Assembly (NCBI RefSeq): GCF_038957035.1
Contig: NZ_CP152412.1
Location: 3,344,501-3,408,500, forward strand
From: Bradyrhizobium sp. B097
GTDB taxonomy: Bacteria; Pseudomonadota; Alphaproteobacteria; Rhizobiales; Xanthobacteraceae
DNA length: 64,000 nt
Direction: 5' to 3'
Under the pieces are notes generated by a model. The model did not search any database and was not told the origin of the DNA. It saw nothing but the letters and a program-made list of their open reading frames with translations. A program made the translations under genes and the position numbers. Below are positions 59,975 through 64,000 of the stretch, in pieces; position 1 is the first letter of the stretch, and every line of letters begins with the position of its first letter.

Positions 59975-61216
59975 ATGTCCATGTCAGCCAATGTCGATCA
60001 TCACAGGCGCCATCACGCCGAGCCGCATCGCGATGCAGGGGGGCCGCTGTGGCTGTCTGCAGCCGCGGGGCTATGCGCCTCGTTGGTCGGGCTCGGGCTG
60101 GCGCGCTTTGCCTACACGCCGCTGATTCCGGCGCTGATCGCAGAGAAATGGTTCACGCCGGCGGAAGCGGTGTATCTCGGTGCCGCCAACCTTGCCGGCT
60201 ATCTCGCCGGCGCGCTGATCGCCCGCGATCTCGGCGCGCGCATCGGCTCGGTGTGGGCGCTGCGCGGTATGATGGTTCTGGCGGCCGCCACCTGCTTTGC
60301 CTGCGCGGTGCCGATCTCCTTCGTCTGGTTCTTCGGACTTCGCTTCCTCGCCGGCATCAGTGGTGGCGTGATCATGGTGCTGGCGGCGACCGCGATCCTG
60401 CCGCACGTCGCGCCAAGCAAGCGCGGTTTGATCAGCGGCGTGATCTTCGCCGGCGTCGGACTGGGCGTGGCAGCGTCAGGCACACTGGTGCCGCTGTTGC
60501 TGCAGCAGGGCATCAAGCAGGCCTGGTACGGCCTTGCCGTGCTGTCGGCGGTGCTGACATTGATCAGCTGGAAGGCATGGCCCGCGGAAGTGCCTGCCGC
60601 GCATGCTGCGGCCGAGCAGCCCGTTGCTGTGCAGAGTGTGCGCTCGCCGCTGGTGATCGCGCTGTGCGTGGAATATGGCCTCAATGCGCTGGCGCTGGTG
60701 CCGCACATGGTGTTCCTGGTTGATTATGTCGCCCGCGGCCTCGGGCAGGGGATCGCGGCAGGGTCGTACTACTGGGTGCTGTACGGCATCGGCGCCGTGA
60801 TCGGCCCGCTGCTGACAGGGCATCTCGCCGATCGCGCCGGCTTCGCTGCGGCGCTGCGCGCTGCCTTCCTGATCGAGGCGGTTACGGTCGCGCTGCCCGC
60901 CGTGACGAACTCGCCCGCCGCGCTGATCGTGTCGAGCCTCATCGTCGGCGGCTTCACGCCCGGCATCGTGCCGCTGGTGATCGGCCGTATCCACGAGCTG
61001 ATCCCGCACTCCGCTGCGAGCCAGCGCTCAGCCTGGGCACAGGCGACCACGACCTTCGCACTGTTCCAGGCGGCGGGCGCCTACGGCCTGTCCTATCTGT
61101 TCGCGCAGAGCGGCGGCGATTATGCGCTGCTGTTCGTGATCGGCGCGGCGGGCGTCGCTGTCGCGCTGGCGATTGAATTGTTCAGCGTCGTGGCGCTCGG
61201 ACCCAAGCGCGGCTAG
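59975..61216 (+). CDS. MFS transporter, YbfB/YjiJ family
   Basis: A 413-residue 12-TM transporter. Family motif at the first helix: AAGLCASLVGLGLARFAYTP, then LGAANLAGYLAGALIARDLG. The conserved arginine in helix 1 suits an anion or drug substrate, which is unknown. The histidine-rich leader (HHRRHHAEPHRD) is odd and may be metal-binding or chance. Its stop overlaps the convergent aminotransferase stop by four bases. Confidence 0.85.
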   Translation: MSMSANVDHHRRHHAEPHRDAGGPLWLSAAAGLCASLVGLGLARFAYTPLIPALIAEKWFTPAEAVYLGAANLAGYLAGALIARDLGARIGSVWALRGMMVLAAATCFACAVPISFVWFFGLRFLAGISGGVIMVLAATAILPHVAPSKRGLISGVIFAGVGLGVAASGTLVPLLLQQGIKQAWYGLAVLSAVLTLISWKAWPAEVPAAHAAAEQPVAVQSVRSPLVIALCVEYGLNALALVPHMVFLVDYVARGLGQGIAAGSYYWVLYGIGAVIGPLLTGHLADRAGFAAALRAAFLIEAVTVALPAVTNSPAALIVSSLIVGGFTPGIVPLVIGRIHELIPHSAASQRSAWAQATTTFALFQAAGAYGLSYLFAQSGGDYALLFVIGAAGVAVALAIELFSVVALGPKRG

Positions 61217-62364
61217 CCGCGCAGCGCTTTGGTCAAGACGGCGACGAGGCGGTCGACATCGGCCTCGTCGTTGAACACGTGCGGCGAGATCCGCATCCGG
61301 CCGAGCCGCAGCGCGACATGGATGTTCTCCGCGGCGAGCCGCGCGATCAGCTCCTTCGGAATTCCGCCGGCCATGCCGAGGCTTAGGATGTGCGGCGCGC
61401 GCAGGCCGCGCGCCAGCTGATTGAGCCCGAGATCGCGCACCCCATCGGCGATCCGCTCGTTCAGCATCGCGAGCCGCGCGCTGACGGCGGCAGCGCCCCA
61501 TTCCGCCATCATCTCCATGCCGATCGAAGCCATCTCCAGCGTGATGAAATGATCGCGCTCGCCCATGTCGTAGCGCCGGGCATTGTCGACATAGCCGAGA
61601 TCGCCGAAATAGACCGGGTTCTCGGAATTGACATCGCGGCGGCCGGCGGAGGTCTGCTCCAGCGGCACACCGTTCTGGTGGCGTTTTGCAACGTAGAGAA
61701 AGGCGCGGCCGTAGGGGCCGATCAGCCATTTGTAGGTTGGGAAGATCACGGCGTCCGGATCGAGCCGTGTCACATCCATCGCCACGACACCCGCGCTCTG
61801 CGTCGCGTCGATCACGAACATCGCACCATGCCGCCGCAGCGCCGCCTGCACCTTGTCGACGTCGATGATGCCGCCGTCGGACCAGTGCACCGACGAGATC
61901 GAGGCGAGGCCGACCGGCGGCGCGCCCGAGCGGTCGATCGTTGCTAGCACCGCCGATGTCCAGTCGCCGTCGGCGGGCTGGCGCACGGTGTCGACGACAA
62001 AACCCTGCGCCTCGGCGCGGGCGTGCCATTCCAGCACCGGCGAGGAGTGATCGTTCTCCAGCACGATGACGCGGGTGCCGCGCGGAACGGTCAGCGCCTT
62101 CGCCACGGTCGCTATGCCGTAGCTGATCGCCGGGATCAGCGCGACGTCATCAGGATCGGCATTGATCAGGCGTGCCGCCGCGCTGCGGGCGCGCTCATGC
62201 TGGCGGCCGGCGAAACCGGCGTCGATGGTCCAGGGCTGGCCCTTGCGTCCGACCGCGGCGCGGCCAGCGTCGAGCGTTTTCAGCGGCAGCGGGCTGTAGG
62301 ACGCGGAGTTCAGGTAGCAGACCTCGCGTGGGATCTCGAACAGATGGCGCTGGGAGGGAAGCAT
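61213..62364 (-). CDS. Class V aminotransferase family PLP enzyme
   Basis: A 383-residue enzyme. The PLP lysine is in VIFPTYKWLIGPYG, Asp in MFVIDATQSAG, and the N-terminus (YLNSASYSPLPLKT) fits the isopenicillin-N-epimerase/kynureninase-like branch. The reaction cannot be fixed: transamination, epimerisation or desulfuration are all possible. The long frame to 62793 is not real, and ATG 62364 with GGAGGG upstream is the start. It follows the VOC gene by 55 bases. Confidence 0.88.
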   Translation of the reverse strand: MLPSQRHLFEIPREVCYLNSASYSPLPLKTLDAGRAAVGRKGQPWTIDAGFAGRQHERARSAAARLINADPDDVALIPAISYGIATVAKALTVPRGTRVIVLENDHSSPVLEWHARAEAQGFVVDTVRQPADGDWTSAVLATIDRSGAPPVGLASISSVHWSDGGIIDVDKVQAALRRHGAMFVIDATQSAGVVAMDVTRLDPDAVIFPTYKWLIGPYGRAFLYVAKRHQNGVPLEQTSAGRRDVNSENPVYFGDLGYVDNARRYDMGERDHFITLEMASIGMEMMAEWGAAAVSARLAMLNERIADGVRDLGLNQLARGLRAPHILSLGMAGGIPKELIARLAAENIHVALRLGRMRISPHVFNDEADVDRLVAVLTKALRG

Positions 62365-62419
62365 GTCGTCTCGTGGCTGGGATTGCAGGTGATGTCGCGA
62401 TGCGGACGAGCGCGCGCGC

Positions 62420-63307
62420 TCAACCGTCGTACTGGTCCGGCCCCATCGCCCATGGCGCCTGGTCGTAGCCGTTGGCGAAGGTGCGGTTGGTCTGCGCCGG
62501 ATTGCGGTTGACCAGCGGCCGTAGATACATCGGATGGGTGGCGCTGCGAACCTCATGCTCGACGGTGAACAGATGCCGGCCGTTGGCGGGATCGACGATG
62601 TCGCAGAAGCGGTACTGGTACTGATTGTCCTCGCGGGACACCAGGTTGCGCGCGCGCAGCCGCTTGTAGGGGCCGGAGAAGTCCGTGATGTAGATCTGGA
62701 CGTGATGGCCGTCGAACTCGCCGTGCGCCTGGTCGGTCTCGCGGAATTGCAGATACTGGTCCTTGCCGACTTTTGCGCGCGCGACGACGGCATCGCCGTT
62801 CACGACGCTGGCGGGGATGCCCATGATTTCGGGATAGAACCGGCTGATCGCCTCGGCGGTGCCGCGCGGCACCTCGAACTCGACATAGGGCATGCCGAGC
62901 GCGATGCGCCCGAACCGCGCGGCGTCCGGTTCAAAGCAGCGCAGCCGGTTGCCCCAGGGGCAGGTAGCCTCGACGTGATCGTTGTGCTCGCGATAGCCGA
63001 ACGCGGTGCCCTCGAGCTTGGGCGCGACCGCAGCGAGCCGCTGGAGCAGGGCCTGCCGTCCGGCGATCACGATTCCCGTGTGGCCGCGCAACACCTGCGG
63101 CCGGCCGCTCGGCAGATGAAACTGGCTGCGGCCGGCATTGACCCACATGTTGCTGTCGGAGACCATCAGATAGGGATCGCGGGTCAGCCCGATGCCGGCG
63201 ACGTAGAACAGCGTGGCGAGGCGCTGGTCCGGCACCTGCACGTTGACGTGCTCGAGATGGATGGCGTTGCCGAGGTCTTCTGCGGCGCGGTCGAATGGCT
63301 GCTGCAC
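62420..63307 (-). CDS. VOC superfamily (glyoxalase/dioxygenase-like) protein
   Basis: A 295-residue two-module vicinal-oxygen-chelate protein. HLEHVNVQVPDQRLATLFYV begins the first beta-alpha-beta unit with a metal-site histidine, and MPYVEFEVPRGTAEAISRFY begins the second, with FDGHHVQIYITDF giving further ligands. It may be an extradiol dioxygenase or lyase, and the substrate is unknown. GTG 63307 starts it. It is upstream of the aminotransferase and probably cotranscribed with it. Confidence 0.8.
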   Translation of the reverse strand: MQQPFDRAAEDLGNAIHLEHVNVQVPDQRLATLFYVAGIGLTRDPYLMVSDSNMWVNAGRSQFHLPSGRPQVLRGHTGIVIAGRQALLQRLAAVAPKLEGTAFGYREHNDHVEATCPWGNRLRCFEPDAARFGRIALGMPYVEFEVPRGTAEAISRFYPEIMGIPASVVNGDAVVARAKVGKDQYLQFRETDQAHGEFDGHHVQIYITDFSGPYKRLRARNLVSREDNQYQYRFCDIVDPANGRHLFTVEHEVRSATHPMYLRPLVNRNPAQTNRTFANGYDQAPWAMGPDQYDG

Positions 63308-63395
63308 GGCGCGGCTCCCTGGATGCGGTGCCGCGCATGATAGTGCAACGGCACGGCCGATCCAGCTGACGGGCCATGAATGTTTCGCGGGGCTG

Positions 63396-64000
63396 CTACC
63401 CCCCGTAACTCTGCACCAGGCTGCCGGCGACCAGCGCCCAGCCGTCGACCAGCACGAAGAAGATCAGCTTGAACGGCAGCGAGACCACCACTGGCGGCAG
63501 CATCATCATGCCCATCGACATCAAGACCGAGGCGACCACGAGGTCGATGATCAGGAACGGCAAGAACAAGAGGAAGCCGATCTCGAAAGCGCGCTTCAAC
63601 TCGGAAATCATGAAGGCCGGCACCAGGATGCGCAGCGACATCTCCTCCGGCGTCGCCGGCGGCGGCTCGCCGGAGAGGTCCATGAACAGCTTCAGATCCT
63701 TCTCGCGGACGTTCTTCTGCATGAAGCCGCGCAAGGGGACCGAAGCGCGCTGCAAGGCTTCCTCGACGCCGATCTGGTTGGCGACCAGCGGCTTGATGCC
63801 GTCGTCATAGGATTTCTGCAGCACCGGCCCCATCACGAAGGCGGTGAGGAACATCGCAAGCGCGATCATCACCGAGTTCGGCGGCGCGGTCGCGGTGCCG
63901 AGCGCGGTGCGCAGTAGCGACAGCACAACCACGATGCGCGTGAACGACGTCATCATGACCAGGATCGACGGCGCGATCGACAGCACCGTGAGCAGCGCGA
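63396..64000 (-). CDS. fliP: Flagellar type III export protein FliP (start beyond window)
   Basis: The C-terminal ~200 residues of FliP. Signatures are APSILVMMTSFTRIVVVLSL, FLTAFVMGPVL, then LRILVPAFMISELKRAFEIG and FLPFLIIDLVVASVLMSMGM. FliP with FliQ and FliR forms the export gate. The frame stays open to the right edge, so the N-terminus is outside. It reads leftward and is the last flagellar gene seen, separated from the TPR-like gene by ~7.7 kb of other genes. Confidence 0.96.
   Translation of the reverse strand, partial: ALLTVLSIAPSILVMMTSFTRIVVVLSLLRTALGTATAPPNSVMIALAMFLTAFVMGPVLQKSYDDGIKPLVANQIGVEEALQRASVPLRGFMQKNVREKDLKLFMDLSGEPPPATPEEMSLRILVPAFMISELKRAFEIGFLLFLPFLIIDLVVASVLMSMGMMMLPPVVVSLPFKLIFFVLVDGWALVAGSLVQSYGG

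Noticed and set aside
1..64000. CRISPR arrays, rRNA and tRNA genes
   Set aside because: No regularly spaced identical repeats with unique spacers, and no cloverleaf or rRNA-like segments were recognised by eye. A tRNAscan or CRISPR finder run would be decisive.

Overview
The window is a high-GC alphaproteobacterial chromosome segment, most likely from Bradyrhizobium or a close relative. The clues are a Caulobacter-type flagellar gene set (flbT, flaF, fliX, the DUF6468 protein, motE), sigma-54 and CtrA-like promoter signals, single-cysteine DksA, a DUF1127 protein, and several dispersed palindromic repeats that I recognise from Bradyrhizobium genomes. No rRNA, tRNA, CRISPR array or intact transposase was seen.

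Layout. 1-8.8 kb: the end of an MFS exporter, a frameshifted S9 peptidase, an MHYT-PAS-GGDEF-EAL protein, small membrane and secreted proteins, a MocR regulator and a DUF1127 protein. 9.1-11.6 kb: a second c-di-GMP protein (PAS-GGDEF-EAL). 11.7-14.9 kb: a decayed accessory stretch with small ORFs, a Crp/Fnr regulator, a zinc-ribbon protein, a frameshifted secreted protein, a 40-residue membrane protein, and three copies of a palindromic 35-base repeat. 14.9-18.2 kb: UspA, SixA-type phosphatase, an FAD oxidoreductase and exported MsrB.

18.3-30.4 kb is flagellar block 1: flgE-flgK-flgL, flbT (opposite strand), flagellin, flaF, a hypothetical gene, a FlaG-like gene, a FlgN-like gene, flgJ and flgI (minus strand), and divergent fliX. 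30.4-41.6 kb is a non-flagellar block: two HxlR regulators each next to an NAD(P)-dependent oxidoreductase, dksA, PhyH, a hydratase, a carbonic anhydrase beside an exported SspB-like protein, an ArsR-SRPBCC pair, a GNAT enzyme and a GrlR-like protein. 42.0-48.7 kb is flagellar block 2: flgF-flgG-flgA-flgH (minus) divergent from fliL-fliM-DUF6468-motE (plus). 48.7-51.6 kb holds two divergent GT87-type membrane glycosyltransferases with a motE fragment between them. 51.8-55.6 kb encodes a 1278-residue exported TPR-like protein behind a perfect CtrA-type box. 55.7-63.3 kb is metabolic and regulatory cargo, and fliP runs off the right edge.

The flagellar genes form one system (rod, hook, P and L rings, filament, switch, export, stator chaperone) split by unrelated blocks. 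Sigma-54 -24/-12 sequences precede flgE, flgI and flgF. TTAA-N7-TTAA boxes precede fliX, fliL and the TPR-like gene. This matches a Caulobacter-like two-tier hierarchy. The most unusual items are a signal-peptide-bearing SspB-like protein, a shared module inserted in both FlgE and FlgL, and the motE relic next to the glycosyltransferase pair.
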